NCBI GenBank assembly: GCA_017468435.1
Contig: JAFUIP010000003.1
Coordinates: 120,640 to 184,639 of the forward strand
Direction: 5' to 3'
DNA length: 64,000 nucleotides
DNA from: Bacteroidales bacterium
GTDB lineage: Bacteria; Bacteroidota; Bacteroidia; Bacteroidales; UBA1402
Part shown: piece by piece, positions 1-7,947 of the stretch
Numbering within the stretch: the stretch's first letter is position 1
Layout of the letters: each line of letters opens with the position of its first letter
Notes under the pieces: model-generated
Told to the model about the DNA's origin: nothing
The model's database searches: none
The model's input: the letters and a program-made list of their open reading frames with translations, nothing else
Made by a program: the position numbers and the translations under genes

Positions 1-354
1 GTAACTTGCACCGGCAAACAGACGAACGCCGGGGAAAAGTTCGCGTTTATCATAATTGACAATCACTTTGGAAGTTCCTTTGGTATAGGCAGATGCTTCG
101 AAATACCAAGCCGACTTGGGATTGGGATAAGTGCTTCCGTCGTCGAAATTATAGAGATTGAGCAAGGCTCCGTACTGAAAACCGCGGTCGTTGTCGAAAG
201 CCACCACCGGGAGCGGACCAAGATTCCAACCGGTTTTGATGATATCACCATCTTCGTTGTACTGCACGGGTTTCTTACCTGAAGCGCTCAACTGACTGTT
301 AGTTAGCGCCATAATTCCCATTGCCATGAGAAAAACTTTCAGTGTTTGTTTCAT
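1..354 (-). CDS. Outer-membrane beta-barrel protein, Omp85/BamA-like family, N-terminal part only
   Basis: The gene runs off the left edge; 118 codons are visible from the ATG at 354. The first ~24 residues form a signal peptide (MKQTLKVFLMAMGIMAL...), so the product is exported. The following mature part carries the pattern LPVVAFDNDRGFQYGALLNL and an Asp/Gly/Tyr-rich strand pattern. I recognise this from Bacteroidota outer-membrane proteins related to the BamA/TamA surface-antigen family, where each segment would be a barrel strand. That assignment is from memory of the family and rests on a fragment. A TAnnTTTG box lies 25 bp upstream, so this is the first gene of its transcript. It is divergent from mnmD. 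Confidence 0.6.
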   Translation of the reverse strand, partial: MKQTLKVFLMAMGIMALTNSQLSASGKKPVQYNEDGDIIKTGWNLGPLPVVAFDNDRGFQYGALLNLYNFDDGSTYPNPKSAWYFEASAYTKGTSKVIVNYDKRELFPGVRLFAGASY

Positions 355-378
355 AATGATCTCTTTTTAATTCGGCCG

Positions 379-386
379 CAAAGTTA
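379..386 (-). promoter_or_regulatory. -7 box of the promoter for the outer-membrane protein gene
   Basis: On the minus strand the sequence reads TAACTTTG, a match to the Bacteroidota -7 consensus TAnnTTTG. A TTTTTG block 18 bp further upstream (405-410) can serve as the -33 element. It lies back to back with the mnmD promoter. Confidence 0.65.
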
Positions 387-423
387 CACATTATTAACAA
401 AAGACAAAAATTGCGGAATTTAT

Positions 424-431
424 TACCTTTG
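424..431 (+). promoter_or_regulatory. -7 box of the mnmD promoter
   Basis: TACCTTTG matches TAnnTTTG. Transcription would begin near 436-438. This rules out an in-frame ATG further upstream at 411 and supports the ATG at 450 as the mnmD start. Confidence 0.65.
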
Positions 432-449
432 CCCTCTCGCGATACAACT

Positions 450-1451
450 ATGAACCCTACAAAATCCACTTGCGACGACTCTCGCTTGCAGACCGATGAC
501 GTTATTAGAATGCAGCCCGACGACGTTTTTCGCTTGCAGCCTGATGATATTTTTCGCTTGCAGCCCTGCGAAGACGGAAGTCTGACGGTGCACAGCGCCC
601 TTCATGACCAATGTTTTCACTCCTCGGCCGGTGCCATCCTAGAGTCGCGTTATATTTACCTTGAGCTTGGCCTGAAGGCTTACCTTTCCGCCCGCCAGAA
701 CGCCGCTCTCCAGAACGCCGCCCGCAGAGAACAGGCCGATGAGACCGATCTCAATGAACAGGCCGGTGAAACTTCCCGCAGAGAGCAGGCCAATGGAGTT
801 TCTATTTTGGAAATTGGTTTTGGCAGCGGCATCAACGCCCTGCTCTGCGCCATTGAATTCGAAAATGCCCGACGCAATAGAATTTGCTGCAACAAGGCGC
901 AAACGGATCTCAACAATGCGACATCAAACTGCGAAAACGCAACATCGAACCTCAACAATGCCCTGGCTTTTCCCGAAGAGATTTATTTCGAAAGCATAGA
1001 GCTTTATCCTATTCCCGAGGAAATTTGGTCGCAATTGGATTACGCTTCCCTACTCGCCGCGAGCGACAGCGAGCGCGACCATAGAATCAACATTGACCGC
1101 AACCAAATTAAAGCTATTTTCGAAAAAATTCACCGCGCGCCCTGGAACCAAGTCTGCGAAATCTTGCCCGGATTTAAACTGCACAAACGCCACGAGGACA
1201 TTCTCACATTCATGCCGGCCGCGCAGTATCAAGTGGTTTTCTTCGATGCCTTCTCGCCCGATTGTCAGCCCGAACTATGGAGCAAGGAAGTGTTCGCCAA
1301 AATCAAGGAAAAATTGCTGCCGGGCGCCGTCATGAGCACCTATTCCAGCAAGGGATTCGTCAAGCAGCATCTACGCGATCTTGGCTTCGAAGTCTGTCGC
1401 AAACCCGGCCCCGGCCACAAACGCCACGTACTGCAAGCGATATCACACTAA
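450..1451 (+). CDS. mnmD: tRNA mnm5s2U34 methyltransferase MnmD with low-complexity inserts
   Basis: The product (333 aa) is the SAM-dependent methyltransferase that finishes the mnm5s2U wobble modification of tRNA (family COG4121, MnmD part of MnmC). Visible motifs are the SAM-binding LEIGFGSG (120-127), the ELYPIP strand (184-189), the catalytic-region FFDAFSP (264-270) and the C-terminal TYSSKGFV...GPGHKR segment. The start at 450 is chosen because a -7 promoter box covers 424-431. The family is usually near 220 aa. The surplus is three simple-sequence stretches: an 8-residue repeat at 9-39, an Ala/Gln/Glu-rich insert at about 80-116 between the first helix and motif I, and an Asn/Ala-rich insert at about 139-174. 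The catalytic motifs are intact, so the enzyme is probably active. Confidence 0.85.
   Translation: MNPTKSTCDDSRLQTDDVIRMQPDDVFRLQPDDIFRLQPCEDGSLTVHSALHDQCFHSSAGAILESRYIYLELGLKAYLSARQNAALQNAARREQADETDLNEQAGETSRREQANGVSILEIGFGSGINALLCAIEFENARRNRICCNKAQTDLNNATSNCENATSNLNNALAFPEEIYFESIELYPIPEEIWSQLDYASLLAASDSERDHRINIDRNQIKAIFEKIHRAPWNQVCEILPGFKLHKRHEDILTFMPAAQYQVVFFDAFSPDCQPELWSKEVFAKIKEKLLPGAVMSTYSSKGFVKQHLRDLGFEVCRKPGPGHKRHVLQAISH
474..566 (+). repeat. 24-bp in-frame tandem repeat in the 5' part of mnmD
   Basis: About four degenerate copies encode the unit DD(V/I)FRLQP (mnmD residues 9-39). The period is 8 codons, so copy-number changes keep the frame. Confidence 0.85.
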
Positions 1452-1490
1452 TTTTTTATCAATCTCTTCCTGATTATTTCGGAAATACAT

Positions 1491-1498
1491 TATTTTTG
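1491..1498 (+). promoter_or_regulatory. -7 box in front of the DUF3791 gene
   Basis: TATTTTTG matches TAnnTTTG. Only nine bases separate it from the ATG at 1508, so the transcript would be nearly leaderless. Confidence 0.6.
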
Positions 1499-1507
1499 CG
1501 GACAACT

Positions 1508-1729
1508 ATGAAGTACAATATCCGCGACATATTTGAATATATTATTGCTTTGGTAAACGAATTTGCCAAACGGTTTAATATGTCCGATCTACAAGCTTAT
1601 CAATATATTCGTACCTATCAAGGTATCTCTTTTATAGAAAACAACTATGGCATTATTCATACTTTAGACATAAATGAAGCCTTGAATAGCATTGTACTTT
1701 ACTGCCGCAAAACCGGAGGTGCTTTATGA
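1508..1729 (+). CDS. DUF3791-family small protein (toxin-module partner)
   Basis: The 73-aa product starts at the ATG at 1508, just after a -7 box. The pattern ...VNEFAKRFNMSD..., ...YIRTYQGISFIENNYG... and the tail ...LYCRKTGGAL fit the DUF3791 family. In many Bacteroidota and Firmicutes these small proteins precede a DUF3990 gene; the pair is thought to act like an antitoxin and an ADP-ribosyltransferase-like toxin. The stop overlaps the start of the DUF3990 remnant (ATGA), the usual sign of translational coupling. No DNA-binding motif is obvious. The family call is from recall; the role is inferred from context. Confidence 0.7.
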   Translation: MKYNIRDIFEYIIALVNEFAKRFNMSDLQAYQYIRTYQGISFIENNYGIIHTLDINEALNSIVLYCRKTGGAL

Positions 1730-1958
1730 TATTGTATCATGGATCAAATATTGCCATTGATGAAATCAACCTTGAGTTTTCAAAACCCAATAAAGATTTT
1801 GGGAAAGGATTCTATTTATCTGAAAGCAAGGAACAGGCTCAACAGATGGCAGCATAGACAGAAAAGAGTTTCTACATAGGCTACAATTCATGAAGGGAAT
1901 CACCTTTCAGTATTATTTTGGCAGTCCTCAAGCCATTCAATTTCTCAAGAGAATATGA
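1726..1958 (+). pseudogene. DUF3990 gene (ADP-ribosyltransferase-like toxin family), internal deletion
   Basis: The reading frame opens at 1726 with MILYHGSNIAID..., the typical N-terminus of DUF3990 proteins, and stays intact to ...FGKGFYLSESKEQAQQMAA before a TAG at 1855-1857. A second frame from about 1858 to the TGA at 1956-1958 encodes ...EFLHRLQFMKGITFQYYFG...LKRI, which looks like the family's C-terminal tail. The two pieces are out of frame and together give about 75 residues where roughly 150 are expected. The middle of the gene has therefore been deleted and the toxin should be dead. The 3' tail still overlaps the next ATG by four bases (ATGA), the ancestral coupling. Confidence 0.75.
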
Positions 1959-2179
1959 CACCAAACGACTTTGAATATTTAAAAGAAGCCTTGGCTGCCG
2001 ACTTGGCAGAAATGCTTGCCTTGGATTATGGAATGTCTGTCACCGAAGCGCTCGACACATTATACAATTCTGAAACTTACGCAAAACTAAGTAATCCGGA
2101 GACTGGTTTGTATTTTCAAAGTTCCATGTATGTATATTCATATTTAAAGAATGAACTTTCCACCGGAAAACTTTCTTGA
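1955..2179 (+). CDS. Small hypothetical protein, third gene of the DUF3791/DUF3990 module
   Basis: The 74-aa acidic protein starts inside the last codons of the DUF3990 remnant (ATGA overlap). The ending NPETGLYFQSSMYVYSYLKN is a pattern I associate with small proteins encoded after DUF3990 genes, possibly a second immunity or antitoxin-like component. It has no signal peptide, membrane segment or DNA-binding motif that I can see. The gene is intact although its toxin partner is broken, so it may survive as a solitary antitoxin or be decaying. Function is unknown. Confidence 0.6.
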   Translation: MTPNDFEYLKEALAADLAEMLALDYGMSVTEALDTLYNSETYAKLSNPETGLYFQSSMYVYSYLKNELSTGKLS

Positions 2180-2231
2180 TTTTCAGCACAAACTCCCGAG
2201 ACCCAAACACAGTCCGTGTAACAATTGAAGC

Positions 2232-3428
2232 TTATTCCGCTTTGGAAATGATAAACCTTGTAATTAGGAACGACAGGGCATACAGCAGCGCCAAGATGAT
2301 GAAGAGCCAAGTGTTGCCGAAGTGAGCGATGACGTAGTTGCCCATTTGGTTGCCGGCCAGGCCCGCCCAAGCCCAAGCAGAGAGCGCAAAACCATGAATG
2401 ACAGACACATTCTTCATGCCGAACTTGTCGCTGAGCAAAGAGGGCAAGGTTGAGAATCCGCCGCCGTAACCCGCGTTGCAAACCACCAACATCAAAATGA
2501 TGCAAGCGGCGTAAATCGTCAGCGAACCGCCTACCGAAAATCCTGCAAACCAAGACAATACGCAAGCCAAGGCCGAGGTGAAGAACAGAATCTCGTACAC
2601 ACGCGAGCGAATCTTGAAGGTGTCGGAAATAGTAGAATAACCGAAGCGGCCAAAGGAATTGAAAAAGGCCGTCAGAGAGGCGATTATGCCAACGTAAGCT
2701 CCAAGTCCACAAGCATTTACCAAGGATTTTTCTTGCGAAATAAGCGCGAGTCCGCAGGTAATATTAAGGAAGAAGACGAACCAAATGGCCAGAAACTGCT
2801 TGTTGAGGATGAATTTGATGGAATCTTTCAGACCGAAAGCAGCGCCTTTCAACTCGTCGAGCTGCGGTTTTTTAATGAGTAAAGCCCCGATAATCATCAA
2901 GATACAGTAAGAAGCACCGAGGATGAAAAAGAGGTTAGAAATAGTGGTGACAGACAAGAGAAATTGAATGATGGGCGAAGCGATGACTTTTGCCAATCCG
3001 AAGCCGGTGATAGCGATGCCGGTAGCCAAGCCTTTATGTTCGCTAAACCACATCATCAGCGTTTTAACGGGCGTCAGATAGCCGATACCAAGGCCAATTC
3101 CCATGATAACGCCGTAACAGAGCAACACAGCCACGGGCGAACCCAAATTGATGGCGATGCCTGTTCCTATCATACCTGCGGTGAAGCAGAAAGTAGAAAG
3201 GAAAGCCGAACGTTTGACGTTCTTTTCCACCAGGTTGCCGCCGAAAGCCGCCGACATTCCCAAGAAAAAAATCGCCAAAGAGAAAGCCCACTCGATGGAA
3301 GCCACCGTGCAACCGATTTGCGTTGCGATGGCATCTTTCAGCAAAGACCAACAATAAACCGTTCCGATGGAACAATGTATCAATAAAGCAGGAATGGCGC
3401 CGTTAAGCCACTTGTTATTCAATTTCAT
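2232..3428 (-). CDS. MFS transporter of the OFA (oxalate/formate antiporter-like) family
   Basis: The 398-aa integral membrane protein shows about 12 hydrophobic segments. The N-terminus ...IHCSIGTVYCWSLLKDAI... followed by ...EWAFSLAIFFLGMSAAFGGN and a cytoplasmic loop ...LTPVKTLMMWFSEHKGLATG is characteristic of OFA-family major facilitators (OxlT/YhjX-like). These exchange or import small carboxylates such as oxalate, formate or pyruvate. Substrate cannot be read from the sequence. It lies directly downstream of fhs on the same strand but behind a hairpin terminator, so coupling to fhs is suggestive only. The ATG at 3428 gives a family-like N-terminus. Confidence 0.8.
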   Translation of the reverse strand: MKLNNKWLNGAIPALLIHCSIGTVYCWSLLKDAIATQIGCTVASIEWAFSLAIFFLGMSAAFGGNLVEKNVKRSAFLSTFCFTAGMIGTGIAINLGSPVAVLLCYGVIMGIGLGIGYLTPVKTLMMWFSEHKGLATGIAITGFGLAKVIASPIIQFLLSVTTISNLFFILGASYCILMIIGALLIKKPQLDELKGAAFGLKDSIKFILNKQFLAIWFVFFLNITCGLALISQEKSLVNACGLGAYVGIIASLTAFFNSFGRFGYSTISDTFKIRSRVYEILFFTSALACVLSWFAGFSVGGSLTIYAACIILMLVVCNAGYGGGFSTLPSLLSDKFGMKNVSVIHGFALSAWAWAGLAGNQMGNYVIAHFGNTWLFIILALLYALSFLITRFIISKAE

Positions 3429-3453
3429 GAGAAAGCCGAAAACTTTATGTGAT

Positions 3454-3493
3454 AAAAAAATCGAAAAGTCGCGCCCCGAAGGACACGACTTTT
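3454..3493 (-). terminator. Rho-independent terminator after fhs
   Basis: An 8-bp stem (3464-3471 with 3486-3493) with a short loop is followed on the minus strand by a run of seven T (3460-3454). It stands between fhs and the OFA transporter gene. Confidence 0.75.
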
Positions 3494-3503
3494 GTGTAAA
3501 TGT

Positions 3504-5171
3504 TTAGAACAATCCTGTGATTTCACCCGTAGCATCAATGTCTATGCCTTCTGCAGCCGGGATATTCGGCAAGCCGGGCATACGCATCATGGTACCCGTG
3601 AGCGGAACGATGAAACCGGCACCCGCAGCGATATCGAAACCTCGCACGGTAATGCGGAAGTTGCGCGGACGACCTATCATCTTGGGATTGTCAGAAAGCG
3701 AATTCTGCGTCTTGGCAATACAAACGGGACATTTGTCCAGACCCAGTTCGATGATGTTCTTGATATCGGTCTTGGCCTGTGCGGTATAATCCACGCCATC
3801 GGCACCATAAATTTCGCGAGCCACCGTTTCGATCTTTTCTTCGATGGGAGCATTCCAATCGTACAAAGGCTTGAATTCCTGGGTAGAAGACTCGATGGTA
3901 TCGGCCACCACTTGCGCCAGTTCTTCGGCACCTTCGCCACCTTTGGCCCAAACATCGGCCATCACGGCTTTCACGCCCAGTTCGGCACAACGGTCTTGAA
4001 CCAACTTGATTTCGGCAGGCGTATCGTCGAGGAAGCGGTTGATAGCCACGATGGGAGCCACGTTGAACTTGCGCATGTTCTCGATATGCTTTTCGAGGTT
4101 TTCCATACCCTTGCGCAAGGCTTCCAAGTTTTCTTGCTTGAGATCGGCCACGGCCACGCCACCATGATATTTCAAGGCGCGGATGGTAGCCACCAAAACC
4201 ACGGCATTAGGCTTCAAACCGGCCTTCACACACTTGATGTCGAAGAATTTTTCAGCACCCAGGTCGGAACCGAAACCAGCTTCCGTCACCACGTAATCGG
4301 CCAAAGAAAGACCCATCTTGGTGGCGAAAATGGTGTTGGTGCCTTGTGCGATGTTGGCGAAAGGTCCACCGTGGATAATGGCAGGCGTTCTGCCTATGGT
4401 CTGTACCAAATTGGGCTTGATAGCCTGGCAAAGCAAAGTAGTCATGGCACCTTGAGCATTGAGATCGCGAGCGTAGATAGGACGTTTGTCCATGGTGCGG
4501 CCCACGTAAATGTTACCCAGACGCGTCTTCAAGTCTTCGATGCTTTCAGACAGACAGAGAATGGCCATTACTTCGGAAGCCGCGGTGATATCGAAACCCG
4601 TCTGGCGAGGCATGCCATCGCCGGTGCCGCCAAGACCCACCACAATGTTGCGCAGGGCACGGTCGTTCATATCCAAAGCACGTTTCCACTTGATGGTACG
4701 CGGGTCGAGACCCAGATTGCGCTTAGCGAAATGCAAGTTGTTGTCGATAAGGGCAGCCAGCAGGTTGTGAGCCTTTTCTACCGCATTGAAATCGCCATTG
4801 AAATGCAGGTTGATGTCTTCCATGGGCAGCACTTGCGAATAACCGCCGCCGGTGGCACCACCTTTAATTCCGAAAACAGGGCCCAAAGAAGGCTCGCGCA
4901 ACACCACTGCCGTTTTCTTGCCGATGCGGGTCAAGCCGTCAGACAAACCGATGGAAACAGTTGTCTTGCCTTCGCCGGCGGGCGTGGGAGAAATCGCAGT
5001 GACCAGAATGAGTTTCTTGCCTTTCATCTTTTCTTCGTCGATGAGACTGAGAGGCAATTTTGCTTTGTATTTACCGTAGAGTTCCAAATCGTCGGCGGCA
5101 ATACCAATCTTAGCAGCAATGTCTGCAATGGGCGCCAAAGTAACCTGTTTAGCAATTTCAATATCTGTCAT
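3504..5171 (-). CDS. fhs: Formate-tetrahydrofolate ligase
   Basis: The 555-aa product joins formate to tetrahydrofolate with ATP to give 10-formyl-THF, supplying purine synthesis and other one-carbon needs. Near the N-terminus is the P-loop-like TPAGEGKT (63-70), followed by ...GGGYSQVLPMEDINLHF and the strongly conserved ...IHGGPFANIAQGTNT, all hallmarks of FTHFS. Length matches the family. The ATG at 5171 gives the standard start MTDIEIAKQVTLAPI. It is followed by a terminator and by an OFA-family transporter that might carry formate. It is separated from the upstream acyl-CoA synthetase gene by 36 bp. Confidence 0.97.
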   Translation of the reverse strand: MTDIEIAKQVTLAPIADIAAKIGIAADDLELYGKYKAKLPLSLIDEEKMKGKKLILVTAISPTPAGEGKTTVSIGLSDGLTRIGKKTAVVLREPSLGPVFGIKGGATGGGYSQVLPMEDINLHFNGDFNAVEKAHNLLAALIDNNLHFAKRNLGLDPRTIKWKRALDMNDRALRNIVVGLGGTGDGMPRQTGFDITAASEVMAILCLSESIEDLKTRLGNIYVGRTMDKRPIYARDLNAQGAMTTLLCQAIKPNLVQTIGRTPAIIHGGPFANIAQGTNTIFATKMGLSLADYVVTEAGFGSDLGAEKFFDIKCVKAGLKPNAVVLVATIRALKYHGGVAVADLKQENLEALRKGMENLEKHIENMRKFNVAPIVAINRFLDDTPAEIKLVQDRCAELGVKAVMADVWAKGGEGAEELAQVVADTIESSTQEFKPLYDWNAPIEEKIETVAREIYGADGVDYTAQAKTDIKNIIELGLDKCPVCIAKTQNSLSDNPKMIGRPRNFRITVRGFDIAAGAGFIVPLTGTMMRMPGLPNIPAAEGIDIDATGEITGLF

Positions 5172-5207
5172 GTCTATTGAATGATAATATCGGTTGAACT
5201 AAAAAAA

Positions 5208-7115
5208 TTATAATGAGGCTTTGTTCAAGGCTTCGAATTCCTCCTTCTTGTCGCTGGCGTAAGCCAAGTCGATGTAGTTCTGATAAGCCTTTTCTACCTT
5301 TCCACGAACCACCTTCATCGTCGAGTTCATCATACCATTCTGTTCTGTAAAAGGTTCGGGCAAAATGCAAAGTACGCTGGGCACCCAACGATCGGGGAAC
5401 AAACCGGCAAACTTGCCACCCTTGCGATATTCGGCCACTTCGGCATGAATCTTGGCCAACATCAGGCTCTTGGCTTCATCGCTCTTGAGGTCGATACCGG
5501 CTTTCTGTTCCTTGGCATAAGCCTTCAAAGCATCCCAAGCAGGCACCACCAGACCGATGGTGTAAGGATCTTGGTTGTTGTGCAAGAGAATATCGCTGAT
5601 ATAAGGAGAATTTTCGGCAATGTTTTCTTCGATACCTTCGGGAGAATATTTTTCACCATCGGCACCAATCAACAAAGATTTGAAACGACCTACCACGTAC
5701 AGCATTTCGGCGTCGCGCATGTAACCCATGTCGCCGGTGTGCAACCAACCATCGCGAACCGTATCGGCAGTAGCTTCAGGATTTTTCCAGTAACCGGCCA
5801 TCACGTTTTCGCCATAGATAACGATTTCTCCCTTTTCACCATAAGGCAATTCGCGGCCTTCTTCGTCCATAATCTTGATTTCCATGGGTGTAACCACCTT
5901 ACCCGACGATCCGAGAATATGTTTGGCCTCAGCATTGGCCGAGATGATAGGCGTTGCTTCCGACAAGCCATAACCCTGATACATAGGCATTCCGATAGCG
6001 TAGAAGAAACGTTGCAAGTCGATGTCGAGCAAGGCACCGCCGCCCACGAAGAAACGGAGTTCGCCACCCATTCCCTGACGCATCTTGCTGAAAATCAATT
6101 TATCGACCAAAGCGATGATGGGTTTCTTCCACCATTGCCAGAAACCACCCTTGTTGTAGCCTTCCTTGTTGTAAGAAATGGCCAGGTTCAAACCAAGATT
6201 GTACAAACCGGTGATAAACTTGCCCTTAGCCTTCACGCCGCCTTCCAATTTCGCCTTGAAATTCTTGGCCAAAGAAGGAACGCTCAACATCACGTTAGGC
6301 TTGAATTCGTTGATGGCAATAGGAATATTCTTCAAAGTGGCTGCGCCGGTCTTTCCCGAAGGAACCGTACCGATACAAGCACCGAAAGACATCATGCAAT
6401 AAATACCGGCCACATGAGCGAAACAGTGGTCCATAGGCAAGATAATCAACATTCTTTCGCCCTTGCTCACACCGATCACCGAGCGAGCCTGTTCCACGTT
6501 GGCCGTATAGTTGCGGTGCGTCAAGACAACGCCTTTGGGGTCGGCCGTGGTACCCGAAGTATAACAGATGGTGGCCACATCGTTGGGCTGAACGCTGGCG
6601 CTACGAGCATCCAATTCGGCTTGATGTTCTTTGCGATATTCATCACCCAATGCCAGCAATTCGCTGAAATTAACTTCGTTAGCTTCTTTATCCTGAATAT
6701 CATCCAACAAAATCACTTTGTGTACCAAAGGCAAATCGGCAATCACTTTACGGATTTTTGGAAGCTGCAAAGCGGTAGTAATGATAAACTTGGAATCTGA
6801 GTGCTTGATACGGAACAACAAATCGCTGCTTTCTGCCAACTTAATGGACAGAGGCACACTGATAGCACCCGCATACATCAAACCGAATTCTCCGGTAATC
6901 CACAAGTTACGGCCTTCGGCCAAGTAGGATATTCTGTCTTCTTTTTCCACTCCGAGGGCCATCAAACCACCGGCAATGCGTTGAGCCAATTCCTTGATTT
7001 CGCCAAACGTAGAGGGTTTCCACTCGTTACCGACTTTTTCATACAAATAAGGGTCGTTTTCGTACAAACCTACATAATGGTTGACAAAATCGATGATTGT
7101 TGGTTTCTCTTTCAT
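5208..7115 (-). CDS. Long-chain fatty acid-CoA ligase (AMP-forming)
   Basis: The 635-aa protein belongs to the ANL adenylating family and activates fatty acids to acyl-CoA through an acyl-AMP. The P-loop YTSGTTADPKG sits at 185-195, the A5-like motif YQGYGLSEATP in the middle, and the A8 hinge ...HTGDMGYMRD...GR in the C-terminal third. No transmembrane segment is clear, so it is probably peripheral on the inner membrane face. A good promoter lies just upstream, in the gap behind an acyl-ACP thioesterase gene on the same strand. The pair would release free fatty acid and re-activate it. The exact chain length is not known. Confidence 0.9.
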   Translation of the reverse strand: MKEKPTIIDFVNHYVGLYENDPYLYEKVGNEWKPSTFGEIKELAQRIAGGLMALGVEKEDRISYLAEGRNLWITGEFGLMYAGAISVPLSIKLAESSDLLFRIKHSDSKFIITTALQLPKIRKVIADLPLVHKVILLDDIQDKEANEVNFSELLALGDEYRKEHQAELDARSASVQPNDVATICYTSGTTADPKGVVLTHRNYTANVEQARSVIGVSKGERMLIILPMDHCFAHVAGIYCMMSFGACIGTVPSGKTGAATLKNIPIAINEFKPNVMLSVPSLAKNFKAKLEGGVKAKGKFITGLYNLGLNLAISYNKEGYNKGGFWQWWKKPIIALVDKLIFSKMRQGMGGELRFFVGGGALLDIDLQRFFYAIGMPMYQGYGLSEATPIISANAEAKHILGSSGKVVTPMEIKIMDEEGRELPYGEKGEIVIYGENVMAGYWKNPEATADTVRDGWLHTGDMGYMRDAEMLYVVGRFKSLLIGADGEKYSPEGIEENIAENSPYISDILLHNNQDPYTIGLVVPAWDALKAYAKEQKAGIDLKSDEAKSLMLAKIHAEVAEYRKGGKFAGLFPDRWVPSVLCILPEPFTEQNGMMNSTMKVVRGKVEKAYQNYIDLAYASDKKEEFEALNKASL

Positions 7116-7163
7116 TGTTCTATCATTTTTTAGTTAAAAATATTCAAACTTGATTCAAACGTG

Positions 7164-7193
7164 CAAAAATATACAATTATTTCGTTCCCGCAA
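7164..7193 (-). promoter_or_regulatory. Promoter of the acyl-CoA synthetase gene
   Basis: On the minus strand TTG (7193-7191), a 19-bp spacer and TATTTTTG (7171-7164) match the Bacteroidota -33/-7 arrangement. It sits in the gap just behind the thioesterase stop, so the synthetase can be expressed apart from the upstream operon. Confidence 0.75.
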
Positions 7194-7197
7194 GGCT

Positions 7198-7941
7198 TTA
7201 TTCAAATTCAATACGAGTGATGAAAGCACAAGTGCCGTCTTCTTTCAAACCTTCTATCATCCAGACATTTTCGTCGATATGATAACGACGCAGGGCTATC
7301 ATTTCGTTCAAGCGGGTTTCGTGGTTGAAATTGATCTTCACATCCTTCACCAATTGCTTCATGGTCACCTCTTCGGGGATGGCATTCATAGACCAAAGTA
7401 AATATTTGGCATTGTTGGTGTGAACGTTTTTGTCCAAGTCGGAGAAGGCAATACGGTGAGTGTAAGCATACTGCGGCTCGATGTCGCGGGGCGCACGCAA
7501 ACGCTCGCAAGATTTTTCGATGGCATTGTCCTTGCACACCGTGTCGTCGCATTCTATGGGCGAATGACGCACAAATTCACGCGTATCGATATTGATCATC
7601 ACCCAAGACGAAGTAGCATCCACCACACATTCGCCGGCCTCGTTCACCATGGTAAAATCGCGCAGATACTGAGCGGCTTCCAAGCCTTTATGCCAAGTGG
7701 TGATGGAGACTCTGTCGCGCCAATAAACGGGTTTGTGAAAACGAAAATGCATGCGGGTAAGCACCCAAACCACGCGGTAGGCAATCAGTTCGTCGTGGCC
7801 TATGCCCAAAAGTCGGGAATGAGGTTCGCAAGTGTCCTGGGCAATTTCCATGAAACAACCCGGCGACAACATGGAACGGAAATCTGTCTGATAACACGGT
7901 ATAGACAATGTTTGTGTGTACTTTTTAAATTCCTCTTTCAT
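7198..7941 (-). CDS. Acyl-ACP thioesterase (double hot-dog)
   Basis: The 247-aa product resembles the bacterial/plant FatA-FatB family, which hydrolyses acyl-ACP to free fatty acid in the cytoplasm. The N-terminal hot-dog repeat carries ...LSPGCFMEIAQDTCEPHS... and ...FHKPVYWRDRVSITTWH; the C-terminal one carries the conserved ...FSDLDKNVHTNNAKYLLW, with the Asn-His pair of the active site. Length is typical for bacterial members. It is the last gene of the run lpxB-M18-UbiA-radical SAM-thioesterase, six bases after the radical SAM stop, and is followed by an acyl-CoA synthetase under its own promoter. Confidence 0.87.
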   Translation of the reverse strand: MKEEFKKYTQTLSIPCYQTDFRSMLSPGCFMEIAQDTCEPHSRLLGIGHDELIAYRVVWVLTRMHFRFHKPVYWRDRVSITTWHKGLEAAQYLRDFTMVNEAGECVVDATSSWVMINIDTREFVRHSPIECDDTVCKDNAIEKSCERLRAPRDIEPQYAYTHRIAFSDLDKNVHTNNAKYLLWSMNAIPEEVTMKQLVKDVKINFNHETRLNEMIALRRYHIDENVWMIEGLKEDGTCAFITRIEFE

Positions 7942-7947
7942 AGTAAT

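Noticed and set aside
3492..5180. 562-residue open frame opposite fhs
   Set aside because: It is the exact antisense of a highly conserved enzyme gene; His/Gln-rich and unlike any family.
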